This document shows positions 1 to 11,032 of a stretch of 64,000 bases of DNA, one piece after another (position 1 is the stretch's first letter; every line of letters starts with the position of its first letter). The DNA is taken from assembly GCA_963691655.1 (NCBI GenBank), contig OY829326.1:69619235-69683234 (forward strand). The letters run 5' to 3'. A program made the translations under genes and the position numbers. A model generated the notes under the pieces. The model did no database searches. It was not told the DNA's origin and saw nothing but the letters and a program-made list of their open reading frames with translations. Source of the DNA: Toxonevra muliebris (taxonomy: Eukaryota > Arthropoda > Insecta > Diptera > Pallopteridae).

Positions 1-368
1 ACGTAGGATTTCTATAATGTTATTGTTATTGCTATTTCTGTTAATTTATTGCTTTTTATTTATAATTTATAAGGTAAACTACGCAGTAATAACATAATCA
101 TTGAAATCTAAACCCAAATCGAATAAAAAAAAAGTATGCTTTATTAAAACACCATTGTGAATTCTAAAATTCTTTGAGCTGCTGTTAGAATATTTTATAA
201 TCTTTTACTATATTGGTTAATTTTAGCGCACAAGGAATACCCCTATTAATCCAGAGGATTTTGTTGATTGGAAAGAGGCTATATAGAGTGGGTAAGTGAA
301 ATGAGGAAGGAGACAATTATTTGCAGGGATCTTATTACAATACGGAAACAAACTTGTAATTTTTGGGT

Positions 369-700
369 TAGAATATAGTGTCTACATAAAAGCGTGAGTT
401 TAACTAGCGATTTTGGCTCTAAATTTTGTTCTGAGTTTTACTCCAGTTTTTGGTCTGAATTTTGTTCCAAGTTTTAGTCTGATTTTTGATCAGAATTTAG
501 TTGGAATTTTGGGCCGATTTTTAGTCTGAGTTTGGGTGTCAATTTTTTACCTGAATTTTGTTGAAAATCTCGTTTGATTTTAGGTCTGAGTTTAGGTGTG
601 AATTTGGTTCTGAGTTTTAGCCCAATTTTTAGTTTGAATTTGGACTGAGTTGGTTGGAATATGGTGTCCACCTAAAATCGTGAGTTTAATTACCGATTTG
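369..700 (+). repeat. Degenerate 12-bp minisatellite array 1 with flanking direct repeats
   Basis: Between about 408 and 655 the plus strand repeats a degenerate 12-mer near TTTTGRTCTGAR (variants TTTTGGTCTGAA, TTTTAGTCTGAG). The array is framed by two near-identical segments of about 46 bp, 366-411 and 653-698, both containing GTGAGTTTAA and CGATTT. The array translates on the minus strand as a 4-residue repeat (KLRP, KIGP), which explains the open frame 671-474. I do not consider that frame a gene. Confidence 0.75.
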
Positions 701-949
701 TTTAGCTTTGGAGAAAGCGCGAACTGGAGGCATCACATCGCACATTTCTGTAGAATATCATAAAAATAACGATCGAATTAAGTCACGCAACACATGTTTC
801 GACAATGTTTTAAAGGATTATAAGAGAATCCCTACTAATCCCACATCTGTTTTATTGCACGGTTTCAAATACGGTTCAGAATTTGTGAAGCTTCTACACA
901 TAACAGTGAATTCAACCTATTTTTGGGTATAGTTGGTATAGATCATGCA

Positions 950-1190
950 ACTAAATTAAAATTTTCGTACACCCAAGGCACTTTGCTGCTAGAAATGTTA
1001 TAATTCCAGTGAACGTCACATTATATAAATGGGCATGTCCTGAACAACAAGCGTCACTAATTCCGCAATATTTACTCCAGCCATAAGCGGGGAGTTAATG
1101 AGAGGTTAATAAATTCGTTTATAAGATAGCAGGCAACACTACGTCTTACGTGCGTTGAACTCACCTCTATTAGTAAGACCCCACTTGGAG
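950..1190 (-). mobile_element. Non-LTR retrotransposon reverse transcriptase fragment
   Basis: Reading the minus strand from about 1170, the translation contains EFNARKT, a stop, then CCLLSYKR. This is the conserved block after the catalytic palm in Jockey-like non-LTR reverse transcriptases (FN..KTQCCLL.HKR). It is followed by MAGVNIAEL, corresponding to the MDG..I.ES strand, and further on by SALGVRKF, a decayed KCLGFLKR. Stops and frameshifts interrupt it. The same block occurs at 10598-10640 on the plus strand, so the two are related copies. The plus-strand open frame 708-932 overlaps the presumed continuation antisense and is not a gene. Confidence 0.6.
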
Positions 1191-1199
1191 AGTGATTAG

Positions 1200-2514
1200 A
1201 ACACCATTCTAAACTCTATATTTTACAATTTCAACACTAGGTTTAGAAAAAAATGTAACAAAAACAAAAGTTTTTCGTCCAAATGGATATTCCTGAATAT
1301 ATTTAGGTTAATTTTGGACGCTTATAACGAATCTATGAAGGTTTTGCAGCTGCAATAAACAAAAAAAAAAAAATAGTCCTTTTTTTGTTTCTGGAAGATA
1401 ATTATCCCTTATAAAATTCTAAACAATTTGTGGTTTAACATCATCAACCCCTCTAACTACCTTTCCTCTTATTTTTGCTTTTTTTAAATAAGTATTTCTT
1501 TAGCACGATCCTACAGAGTAAACGGTTGAGAAAAATAATAAGAGTTCGCCTGAAGAAAAATATTCTTTCTAAGAAAGGATGAGATGAGGAGTGCCCAACC
1601 AAACCATCTATTTTAGCTTCATTATGTTATGATTGATGACTCCAAAAGTCAAAATTTTAAATTATTTTTTTTCTCTATAAATTTTACAAATATAATACAA
1701 ATTACATATTTCTATCACAATATACTTAATTTCTACAGGGGTGCTCGATAATGAACTCAATAAACTCATCATTAAGCTTAAAAGCTTTACGTACGTGTAA
1801 AATAAATATCGCTATTCCAAATATAAAATTTCAATCATGGTAAATTGGCACAATCGCTCATATTTTGGTCAGCTTTTATTGATTTTGTATTGGTGTGAAT
1901 TAGAATCGTAAATTTTGCAATTAATTTCCGCTTTTAGTTTTTCTCAATCACCTAAGATTTCTGAGATATTCGCTATTTTTATCTTGAAAGATCGATTTAC
2001 CGACCGAGTGCCTCTTTTTTTTTATTAAGTTTTTCACTCACTGTGTTAAGCATTGGAAACGGTGCCAATCATTCATTAGTTTACCCTATGAAAAATATTT
2101 AATATTCAATTTAAATGTTTGTATAAATGTTAGAATTTCAAACTAATTGAGAAATTTTTTGCATTAGAATATTTTTCATAATAAATTAGTTGTGAATGCA
2201 AAATGTAGCGAAGGTAGGGAGGTGGACACAGAATAATTTATTATTAATTTAAAATCTCAAAAGTATGAGAGAAAAAGTTCCGGTTTGTATGCTAAAGTAA
2301 TAAAATGGCATTATTTATCAATGTCTTCCTATAGTGAAGAATTTTGTAGGTTACAACAAAGTTTTAAATGTATGCGAATACATTAAGGTGGGCGGAAAAA
2401 AAGTTCGGGGTGAACTCAAGGGTGAAGGCTTGAAATAGTTCATATCGGCAGCTATATCCAAATTATCAATTGAGCTGGAAACAGAAAAAATTCAAGTTTG
2501 CAGTTGACTTTCAT
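1200..2514. other. AT-rich DNA with no recognised feature
   Basis: Homopolymer A and T runs and AT-rich sequence; I see no exon, repeat array or element ends here. Confidence 0.5.
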
Positions 2515-2850
2515 GTATGACATACCGATGGCTTCAGGAGAGACAAAGGGTTGAAAAAATCTATATATCCGGGTATAGCCATTCAGTTTTCCAAGCCGAG
2601 TTGCATGGCATAGAACTCTGCATAAGGAATTGTGAAAACAAATATTTTTCAAACAAAAACATTTCCATATATTTAGCAAGAAGAGCGGCACTCCTTTCAC
2701 TTGCAGCTAATGAAATTAACTCCAAACTAGTTTGGAACTGCATTAATCTTCTAATAAAACTAGCATCTCTAAACAAGGTATATTTTATTTAGATACCTGG
2801 GTATAGCGACTAGGGATGGTACAAAATGATATGACTAGAATATGTAGCAA
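2515..2850 (+). mobile_element. Non-LTR retrotransposon RNase H fragment
   Basis: Frame at 2521 reads HTDGFRRDKG, matching the first RNase H strand with catalytic Asp (YTDGSK). After a one-base shift the frame reads VFQAELHGIELC (2587 on), the second catalytic Glu region, then ISIYLARRAALLSLAA, a decayed form of the ..SDSQAAL.AL strand in which the catalytic Asp is lost. Beyond a stop, IPGYSD corresponds to W(V/I)PGHSG. Order and spacing fit the RNase H of insect non-LTR ORF2. It is clearly dead. Minus-strand open frames in this interval are antisense shadows. Confidence 0.75.
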
Positions 2851-3072
2851 AAAAACAGAGTAAATCCTTTGCCATTCTGAATGTTTTATGAAGACTCGAC
2901 TCTGTTACTTAGTAAATACTTTCCCACCGTCGCGTAATATGGTATATCGTATAGCTCTCCTAGAAAAAATTACTTATAAGGGAAAGAGATAATCAAGTTT
3001 CTCTCAATGGATAGGGGAGTAGCTATAAACTCTACCTTCTTAATCCCCAGCTGGGCTAGATTTAGAAATATG

Positions 3073-3135
3073 AACGCCCTAAGCAGTTTCAGTTTTGGCG
3101 CCCTTTTTTTTGGTAGAGGGGAGAGGGGGGTAAAA
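3073..3135 (+). repeat. Dispersed repeat, copy 1
   Basis: GCAGTTTCAGTTTTGGCGCC followed by an eight-T run, GG and a G-rich tail resembles 6118-6190 over about 60-110 bp. Family unknown. Confidence 0.55.
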
Positions 3136-3412
3136 CAGTAACCATCAGGCTTTCAAACTCAACCCGAACTCACTTTTTTAACCTGAATTGTAGCCTGAAT
3201 CAAAGGTTAAGTTTAAGTTTTTCCAGACGAATTTTAAACGCACAATAGAAAAATTATTATTATTTATTTCACAAAGTTAGGAAAGATAAATTATTTTGGA
3301 ATAGTAGGAGTATCATTTTCTTTTCGACAAAAGTGGAAGGAGCTGTCTGGTAGATTTTTCATGTGTTTGCAATGCTATAATTTTTCTTAGCTTAACTCTC
3401 AAATACATAACT

Positions 3413-3735
3413 CCGCCTGAAGGCGGATTGGCATATATATTTAAATTAAGTCCCGATATAAATTTATTTTAAATCAATAAATCCGAGTCTTTTTGTTAGT
3501 TTTTCAAGTGATTTTCTCAAAGCTGCTTTGTTCTAGCAACAGCAGTTCAAAAGTTGTGGCTATTTTAAATTGAAGAGTCAGGCATTTTGCCCATGAAAAT
3601 TATTTGATTCAGTAATAAAAAAAATTCTGGTAAGTAAGATTCAAAATTATTATAGAATATTCAATAAAAATTGTGGATGTTTGTGTATTGTTTAAGTGTT
3701 AAATAAGCGCTTATAGTTAAACCGCCTTAAGGAGG
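3413..3735. mobile_element. Candidate MITE with ~17-bp terminal inverted repeats
   Basis: Left end CCGCCTGAAGGCGGATT (3413-3429) and the reverse complement of 3719-3735 (CCTCCTTAAGGCGGTTT) agree at 14 of 17 positions. Each end is itself nearly palindromic. The interior of about 290 bp is AT-rich and noncoding. I see no clear target-site duplication, so the superfamily is unknown. Confidence 0.4.
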
Positions 3736-5297
3736 ACCTATGCATTGCACATGACAAAAATCCGCTGCTACTTACAATTTTCAATTTATTTAGAAGAAAT
3801 GGAGAATTGGAAAGAAAAACGCCGACTTAATGTGTTTAAGATGACAGGAAAAGAAATTGCGAATTAGCAACCCCAAGTTATGTTTAAAACAACAATTTTT
3901 ATAAAACAAAAAAAAAAAATGCATGCATTTGAGGGTTAAGACATATGGCTGCTCTTTTTTTTGGATGAAGTCGCAGTGATTAGTTGTGACTGTTAGTCAT
4001 TTGGAAAGAATTTAAATTGTTTGAAAAATGTTTAGAGCAATCATAAATTAAAAACACAATCAAGAAAAAAAAAAATCAAGAAAGAACTATAAGGAACCTA
4101 AAGAAACTTATTATAGAATCATTCGATGAATGATGATGTGAAAAATCTTAAAAGTTTCTGTAATGATGAAAGAAAAGGGATTTCAACTTCAAAAACCGCG
4201 CTGTCGCTTACAATGATATTGTTGTAAGATTTTGTATCATACATAAATATGAACTTAGTAAAAGTTCCATTTATCAGCCTTATCTGATCAATCAAACAAT
4301 TAAGATATTGTTTAATAATGAACAAGGAAATTTAGGTCAATTTGATCATTTAAGGCTATTGTATTGTGGTTCAGTGGGGTCTCCGAATAGATTTGTCGCT
4401 TTGGGTTTTCCTAAACATTTTAGGTTTTGAAGAAGGCATCTGGATGGTCATCAAATACCAGATGTTAATCTGTACTCCATAGAAGTACGATCACTATTAA
4501 AATTTTTATTGGATGTTGGACTAATGGAAGTACTGTGAGTTCCTGAAAAGGGCAGTGCATTTCTCAAAAAGAATAATATGTCTTCCTACTTTCGTTTAAA
4601 TTCATCTAATGAATGATAATATCCAGTCAAATCTGGGATTAGAAGCTATATTCTGTATAAACCATGTACTATAATCTTCAAAAATCTTAATTACAAATGT
4701 ACTTAATATTTAATACAGAAATACTGGTTATGTAATTTTACTAAAAGTAATCTGCGTTTATAATTTACAATTTTGACTATAAAATATTCATACTCTTAAA
4801 TGTTGACTATCACAATAAAAGTGGCTTGCAAATATTTACAGCCCATCTATTCAAATTAAATTAAAAAAAAAGAGAATTAAATAAAAGCCTTTATTAAACA
4901 ATTTCATACGTAAACGATTGTAATTTAAATAAAAGTAAAAATCACTTGATGTTTTATTTAACTGATGATGATGATAGAGAGTGTAACTAACCAACACCTT
5001 TGTTAAATATTATAATGTGTACTTACACTTAAAAAAATAATGAGGCATTAAAAAAATACACTTACAACCACAAAGATATTACCTGATGATCGGCACGTAG
5101 CCGTGACTTATTATACGAGCACAAAAACATTCGAAAGAAATTAGTTTCGTTTTTTTTCTGTGCGATTTCGAAGCAATTTTTCTCTTTGTGAGCAAAAGTT
5201 ATTAGAAACCAATAACAGTTATACAGTTGAGAGCGTTACAAATCTCTATTCGCATGATTAGTGCAAGTATCAACTCTCTTTTGGAACGAATATTGTT
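3736..5297. other. AT-rich DNA with no recognised feature
   Basis: Poly-A and poly-T runs and TGATGATGATGA near 4963-4974. The open frames are short and not protein-like. Confidence 0.45.
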
Positions 5298-5301
5298 TTA
5301 A

Positions 5302-5836
5302 CCCTTTAGTGACGGAACGAACCCAGTGAACACAAAATTTGATTTTACCTGGGACGATCTTTTATATGGGAGCTAAGGTAATAAATCGAAGAAAGGCTTT
5401 TAAATTTTGCAATATTATTGCGAATCTCATATATGGTATGTAAATACCTCGTGCAGAAAATAATAATCGTTCCCTTGAAACGCCTTCAAAAAGCAGACCA
5501 CAGTTTCCTTTTGCAAAAATAAGTTCACTTGTGAGGTACTCATCTGCAACAATATTCAACTGAAACTCAAACAGGCTGGTTGTTTATAGTGTTGATTTTG
5601 TAAAAAGATTTTTGGGTCACATTACTAAGAGATTTTCAATGCTAATTTTTCCATATTTACGAAACAAATTCTTTTTTTTTGTCTTAACGATCAACAACAA
5701 AAAAACAATCATGACTAATTCAAACGACAATTGTTGAGAAGAGTTCGGTTAATCTATTCATCCAGTTCACCCATAAAACCGCCAGTACCGAAATCTAAAA
5801 CTACATGCAATATATAGGACGAATCCACTGAAAGGG
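5302..5836. mobile_element. piggyBac-like element, 535 bp, TTAA-flanked
   Basis: Left end CCCTTTAGTGACGGAACG and right end (reverse complement) CCCTTTCAGTGGATTCGTCC form imperfect terminal inverted repeats, each abutting TTAA (5298-5301 and 5837-5840), the piggyBac target. The minus-strand open frame 5559-5362 (65 aa) lies inside. Its tail, with ..MRFAIILQNL.., could be a decayed transposase segment (ms..RF..I...L), but this is weak. The ends differ from the neighbouring element at 6285-7770, so this is a separate family. Confidence 0.6.
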
Positions 5837-6104
5837 TTAACAGAATTGTTAAATGTTAAAAATGTTCATTTTGTTTAAAATTTCTCTGTGTATTGCAAAT
5901 TACTTTATTTTTTTAACTGATATCGCATAAAAGTTTATACAATTTATGCGCAGCACTTGTGACGATATCTTGTGTCAATAAAAAAAAAGAAAAAAACCGC
6001 AGCGAAATAATCAACAAAACTTTTGCTTGTTAAATTTACAAACAAATAAGGAAAATAAAACCAGGGTGAAGCACTCAACAAACATGCGCACACACAAGGC
6101 CGCA

Positions 6105-6215
6105 TTTGGGGTTATTGGTGTCCAAAGCGGTTTTAGTTTTGGTGCCCTTTTTTTTTGGTTAGAAGGGGTAGAAAAGGGAGTTAGTGGGAGGAGCACTAGA
6201 CTTTCACCCTTTCAA
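6105..6215 (+). repeat. Dispersed repeat, copy 2
   Basis: AGCGGTTTTAGTTTTGGTGC, an eight-T run and a G-rich tail match 3073-3135. It ends close to, but outside, the piggyBac-like element starting at 6285. Confidence 0.55.
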
Positions 6216-6299
6216 TAGAAAAGTCATTTAATTTTTTAAATAGCATTATGTACAGAAAATTTCGCATCTCGTGATAACCCTTAACCTTCATCCGTCCCT

Positions 6300-6316
6300 A
6301 GTGTCAATTTGACACT
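6300..6316. repeat. 17-bp subterminal palindrome of the piggyBac-like element
   Basis: AGTGTCAATTTGACACT is a perfect palindrome around a central T. Related copies lie at 6477-6493 and 7712-7728. Probable transposase binding site. Confidence 0.7.
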
Positions 6317-6513
6317 ATTTTAGACTTTCAATGTGAATATCTTGGATATCTGTGATTATTTTTAGTTCATATTTTGCGACTTTAGTTTTTTTGTTTTTAT
6401 AAGTGTTATTTCGTAGCAAGAAGTAATGTATTAATTTTGTTGAGCTGTCAACAGAAAAAAAACGTATGAGTCCTTTAGTGTCAAAATGACACTATATGAG
6501 TACTATATGAGTA

Positions 6514-6698
6514 TATTGATCTCGTTGCAAGTAAAAATCCTTCGGAAAAGCATAGTCTGGTTTCTGGGTAAGAGCGTTAGTCAAATTTTGTTGGCCTGTG
6601 TTACAGTCTATTGATCTCGTTGCAAGTAAAAATCCTTCGGAAAAGCATAGTCTGGTTTCTGGGTAAGAGCGTTAGTCAAATTTTGTTGGCCTGTGTTA
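6514..6698 (+). repeat. Perfect 90-bp direct duplication with 5-bp spacer
   Basis: Positions 6514-6603 and 6609-6698 are identical by eye (TATTGATCTCG ... GGCCTGTGTTA), separated by CAGTC. Identity in otherwise decayed DNA points to a recent duplication or an assembly artefact. Confidence 0.9.
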
Positions 6699-6768
6699 TT
6701 TTTACTATACTCACTCTTTACTCTTTAACTCTGGTTCTCGAACTTTGACTGAAATATTTGTTACACTT

Positions 6769-7095
6769 TTACCCTGAATAGACAAATATGCCAGTAATTG
6801 GCAACATCGTTTTGGCCAATGATTCGGCCGATTTGGCGGCTCTTTTTGGGCGGATGTTGGCCTTAAGTTCGTCTAGGGTCCTTGGTTTGTTGATATAAAC
6901 CTTTGACTTCAAGTAGGCCCAGAGGAAAAAGTACAGCGGTGCAAAATCTGGCGACCGCAAATGCAAGTCAAAATCACAATTTTTTATATCAACCGACCGG
7001 GGAACAGGTGATATCAAAAATGGTGAGTGAGGTGGACCGCCGTCTTGTTGAAACCAGAAGTGCTCCATACTATTTTCAGAAACAAACGGTTTCAA
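6769..7095 (-). pseudogene. Tc1/mariner-superfamily transposase fragment (DDE_3)
   Basis: The minus-strand open frame (108 aa) reads WFQQDGGPPH, the second catalytic Asp block, then about 35 residues later SPDFAPLYFFLW and LKSKVYINKPRTLDELKANI. This is the C-terminal half of an IS630/Tc1/mariner transposase (W.QQDGA..H ... RSPDL.PLDFFLWGYLKSKVY). The third catalytic Asp (PLD) is Tyr here, so the catalytic triad is broken. The N-terminal half with the first Asp is absent. The frame is antisense to the piggyBac-like remnant and lies inside that element, so it is a nested insertion or a captured segment. No terminal repeats of its own were recognised. Confidence 0.8.
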
Positions 7096-7774
7096 AACAT
7101 CAAAATAACTTTTTTACGGGAAAATTGAGAAATTATTTTGAATGTACAACTAAACAGTTTCAGAGCGTTCTTTCGGAGTGTACTGTTCCATGGTATATGG
7201 TATGTCATTAGTCGGTCTGACAACACTGTCAAAAGTTACTGCATTGCCAGATGCTTCCACTTTAAATAGCCTACCCTGTAGTAGTGAGCAGAGTGATTCC
7301 GAATATGGATAAGCAGCAGGAATTACTTACAGAAGCTTCTCGAGATGAAACTGTATGGATATGGTCGACAGACAAAAACAATATTCCAGAGATTCACCAC
7401 CGCCAGCAACAGAAAAAATTAACAATTCATTTATTTGATGCTCTGCTACAGATAAAAAATATCAAATGCAATAGACAGTAAAATCCAATAACTATTTTAG
7501 GGCCAACACTGTATGCGTCTTCACGTTGTACTGATGTATTATCTTAGCTCATGCTTTTCATTGAATTTCAATGTTTGTGAATCATGTGCAGAGCCATTAA
7601 ATGGGTAAGTTTTTTAGTACATGATGTGAATATGGCTTTTAAACGTTAATTTTTTTTATTCTAGAGCACATATCTAATTATTTCAATCGTTTTTCAAACC
7701 AAACTTCATACAGTGTCAAATTGACACTACAGGGACTCTTTAAGTTGCGGAAATGAGGAACGGATGAAGGTTAA

Positions 7775-8749
7775 ATGCTGTCGCCCCTAAGTAACTGCTT
7801 GCATGTAAAATCCGGCTGTGCACACACATATAAAAACCAACAATATACAGTAAAATAATCTCTAAAAAAATTATTAAAGAAAACGTGTGAAAATTTAACG
7901 ATCGCTAAAAAAAACCAAATTGATTTTAAATTTTATTTACACACATTAAATAACAAAAAAAAAAAAATATTTTTATATTTATTTTTAAAACATTCTCTGC
8001 TTGTATTTATTTTTGTATATTTATAAACGAAAATATTTTTATTTTTCTGCAAACTCTATTTATTGATTTTAGTAATTTATGGTTTCAATATCCATTCACA
8101 AATTGGAAATACGACCCACAATTAACCTGCACCCAAAATACAAAGAGTTTTATTCATTCCGCAAATAAAATAATAAAACTTTTTAAATTAACAAAAAGTT
8201 GTTTGTGCGTACAATTTCTCTTCGTTTTTAATTTATTTATTTGTATAACTTTTTTTTATTTTTTATTTGTTGAATTGATTTCTTTATTTTTCATTAAAAT
8301 TTTCTTATCATTTTTTAAAAACCGAACGATTGCAAATTAATTTTTTTTTGCTGTTCTGTTGAATCAAGTGGAAAAATAAAATAACAAATTTTAATTTAAA
8401 AATGTTATATCAGCGTATAGTTTTTTTTTTTTTTCTTTGTTTGTTTTGTTTTCATTTTGTGTAGCCATAAAGTCTGTTCCGATTTTTCGCGCTAATTTTG
8501 CTACGCCTGTTTTGTCACGTCATCAAACTCGTATGCAGAATTCAAGTTAGTATCACGTGTTTGTCACACATGTGTGACTGAGTGAATATATCACTGTAAA
8601 TGCATTTTGTTTTAATTAAAAAACTGCAATTGTTTATACTTTTCCTTTGCAATAGAATCAACAAAACATTATAGCATTTTTATTGGCTTTTGGGTTTTTG
8701 TTTTTTTTGTTTTACATTTTCTAGGAATTTTAAGATTATTTTTAAAAAA
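7775..8749. other. Very AT-rich DNA
   Basis: Long A/T runs. A short less AT-rich patch at 8460-8600 (GTTCCGATTTTTCGCGC ... CACACATGTGTGACTG) includes an ACACATGTGTG palindrome but no gene. Confidence 0.45.
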
Positions 8750-10185
8750 TTGTTATTTAAACAGAAAATTTAGTGTAATTATAAAAATAGCCATAAAGAT
8801 ATTTTTCAAATATAATAAGCAGAAAAAGTACAAACAGTTGGCAGAAAATTAAAGATTACGATATCTGAGGCAAGTTAAATGATAAGGGAGATTGAAGGAA
8901 AGTTAAATGATAAAAGTGATGGAAGGAAACGTTTAAACATTTTAAAATTTTTGGAAATCAACGAGAAGCAAATTTGGCAAAAACTCTTAGATATATAACT
9001 CGAATGAACATTTTAAGGAATTTATTGAAAAAAAAAAATCCAATCCTTCATTTCCTTAACCAAACACTGATATCCAATTTTTTCTAAAAACTGATTGTTC
9101 TCTAACAATCAATTCTTTCATATAAGAAGAACAAAAAGATGGTTTATTTAAACAAAAGTTTGTTTAATCAGTAAATTTTGTATAAATGTAAAAATAGCAA
9201 TAAAAATTTTAAAAATAAAACTCCTAACAGTTAATCACTTGGTCAAAATGAAAAATTGCGATTTAACACTCATGTTGATTGATTGGGGTGATTATTGCAA
9301 ATATCTATAATTTTTGGAAACCCCAAAGAAAAATTAAGCAAAATATTTTATTAGGGAAATTATGCCAAAAACTGATGCCTAATTTTTCAAGAACTGCAGG
9401 TTCAGATCTTATTCTAATGACCTCTGAAGAAAACAGAACTCAGAGGAAAATTCTAGTTAAGAACTTCATAGGCATATTGAATTGGTGTTTCATATCTAGA
9501 GGCTTAATTAATTCAAATGAATAAATATTTTAATACTTAAAAAATATCAAAAACCAGTACCTGATTTTTCCATGACCTGAACGCTATGAAAATCACTAAT
9601 CGTTTTCTTATATTCTGTGAAGGTAACCTCACTCAAAATTAAATTTCTTGAACTTTGTGGATAACTGCGGATTGATGGTTAATTGAAGGATATTTCCACC
9701 AATTTGAAAGGGTTCTGAAAATTATACAAACAATACTATAACATAGGTAATCAAAGTTATTGACCGTTTACTCATTTATTTTCTAAAGACTCAGAAAAAT
9801 GTAAAAGAGAAAAAAGCCTAACTTTTCCAAAAACAGAAAGTGGACTAATCGTTCTCTAACAACCGATTCTTTCATAGAAGTTTATTAAAAAAAAAAGTTT
9901 ATTTAACCAGAAAATTAAGTGTAATTCTAAAGATAGCGATAAAGTTATCAAAAATTCTAAAATTATAATTCCCTGTTTGCCGAAAAAAAAACAAATATTT
10001 CATTAAAATTAAAAATTACGAAAACTGTCAAAAGATTATTTAGAAGGTAATTAAGGAAAATATTTATAATATTTGGGAGTTCCCGAAAATTCGAACGAAA
10101 TATTTTGTTAAACAATTTGTGCCAAAAACACTGATACCAGATATATCGAAGAACTGAAGGTAAAGTAAATCATGGAAAGCGTAGT
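8750..10185 (+). repeat. Decayed long-unit tandem repeat
   Basis: Recognisable block copies occur at about 8752, 9150 and 9897 (TTTA(A/C)NCAGAAAATT..GTGTAATT, then AATAGC(C/A/G)ATAAA). Further blocks are AACTGATTGTTCTCTAACAA (9086) and CTAATCGTTCTCTAACAACC (9846), and CCAAAAACTGATG(C)CTAATTTTTC (9365) versus CCAAAAACACTGATACCAGA (10123). Units appear to be about 380-750 bp and are heavily diverged. No protein is encoded. Confidence 0.5.
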
Positions 10186-10204
10186 TCAATTCACTTGGTC
10201 AAAT

Positions 10205-10920
10205 ATCTAGAGCAAACCGAATTGCTTAATGATCGCAAATACGGTTGAAGTCGAAGTGGCTCTAGCACAGGAGATCTTATGGCGCTCCTCACATAAAACC
10301 GAAACCATTCTGTTTTTAGCATATCTGTGATCACTCTCGATATTTTCAGAGATCTTAGTCGAGTGTGGCATAAAGCGCTAGTGTCGAAACTCCGGTCGGT
10401 AATAACATCGCTCAACGTATTACGAACTTTTTAAGTAACTATTTTATAAGTATTATGACAGACGGTATTACTTTCTATTAATGATGAAGTCCCGCAAGGA
10501 TCAGTCCTCTCTCAAATCTTTTGCTTGTTTTCATAAATGACTGTCTGTATGACTCACTCAACAATGACCTTAAATTAATCTCCGAGTGAGGTATTGTAAA
10601 TAAAGTTGAGCTTAACGCACGTATAATTCAGTGTTGCCTGCTACCTCACACACGAACTCCCCAATCTCAAATTGAGCCTTTGGTTATAAGTGGAAGTGGC
10701 ATAGCTATTAGGAGACAGCAGGGTTTCCAGCTCTATTGACTCCTTGTAGCATCGTATAAACGTGGCCTCGCGTTATTAAATTCTACCGTTATAGCCTTAG
10801 TAAATGCTTTGCAGAGATTTGCGATACAATCCCACCAGCTCGAGTTTTCCCCCATTTTTCCTAACATTTATGATCATACCATATTCAAAGGTCATCGATA
10901 GCTTTCCTTTTTTCTTCCAC
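10205..10920 (+). mobile_element. Jockey-like non-LTR retrotransposon ORF2 remnant (reverse transcriptase to C-terminus)
   Basis: In order on the plus strand: NDRKYG*SRSGSSTGDLMALLT (near 10228), matching the QYGFR..RSTGDLLAYLT block; LDIFRDLSRVWHKALVSKLRS (near 10335), a decayed LDISKAFDRVWH with the catalytic Asp still present; INDEVPQGSVLS (near 10480), the invariant GVPQGSVLSP turn; ELNARIIQCCLLPHTRTP (near 10601), the FNA.KTQCCLL block; and FSPIFPNIYDHTIFKGHR (near 10845), like the element C-terminus. The YADD segment is deleted, and stops and frameshifts abound. The minus-strand frame 10415-10191 is its shadow. Clade assignment to Jockey is tentative. Confidence 0.75.
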
Positions 10921-11032
10921 CCTCATACCTATCTTTCCTTCACAATGCTTTGCATTCATGAGAGTATCCTCTATGTGTTGACTTCCCGTTCAAAAAAACT
11001 GAAAAAGATGACAACTGACTCTTTTCCCATAT

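Larger units (their letters stand above)
6285..7770. mobile_element. piggyBac-like element, 1486 bp, TTAA-flanked
   Basis: Terminal inverted repeats CCTTCATCCGT at 6285 and ACGGATGAAGG ending 7770, each bordered by TTAA (6281-6284, 7771-7774). Near both ends sits a 17-bp palindrome, AGTGTCAATTTGACACT (6300-6316) and its variant at 7712-7728, with a third at 6477-6493. Terminal plus subterminal palindromes and TTAA duplication are piggyBac hallmarks. Coding remnants on the plus strand: a serine- and acid-rich stretch (SSSEQSDSEY) near 7280, then VWIWSTDKNNIPEI (about 7350), resembling the region before the transposase core, and near 7577 NVCESCAEPLNG, like a C-terminal cysteine module. The catalytic core is missing. 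The element also holds a perfect 90-bp duplication and a nested foreign transposase fragment. Confidence 0.75.

Noticed and set aside
405..660. CRISPR-like array
   Set aside because: Repeats are short, degenerate and contiguous, without unique spacers, and the genome is eukaryotic.
708..932. 74-codon plus-strand open frame
   Set aside because: It lies antisense to the presumed continuation of a decayed reverse transcriptase; no domain and atypical content.
5362..5559. Minus-strand open frame, possible exon
   Set aside because: It lies within a TTAA-flanked piggyBac-like element and has no flanking splice sites or clear family match.
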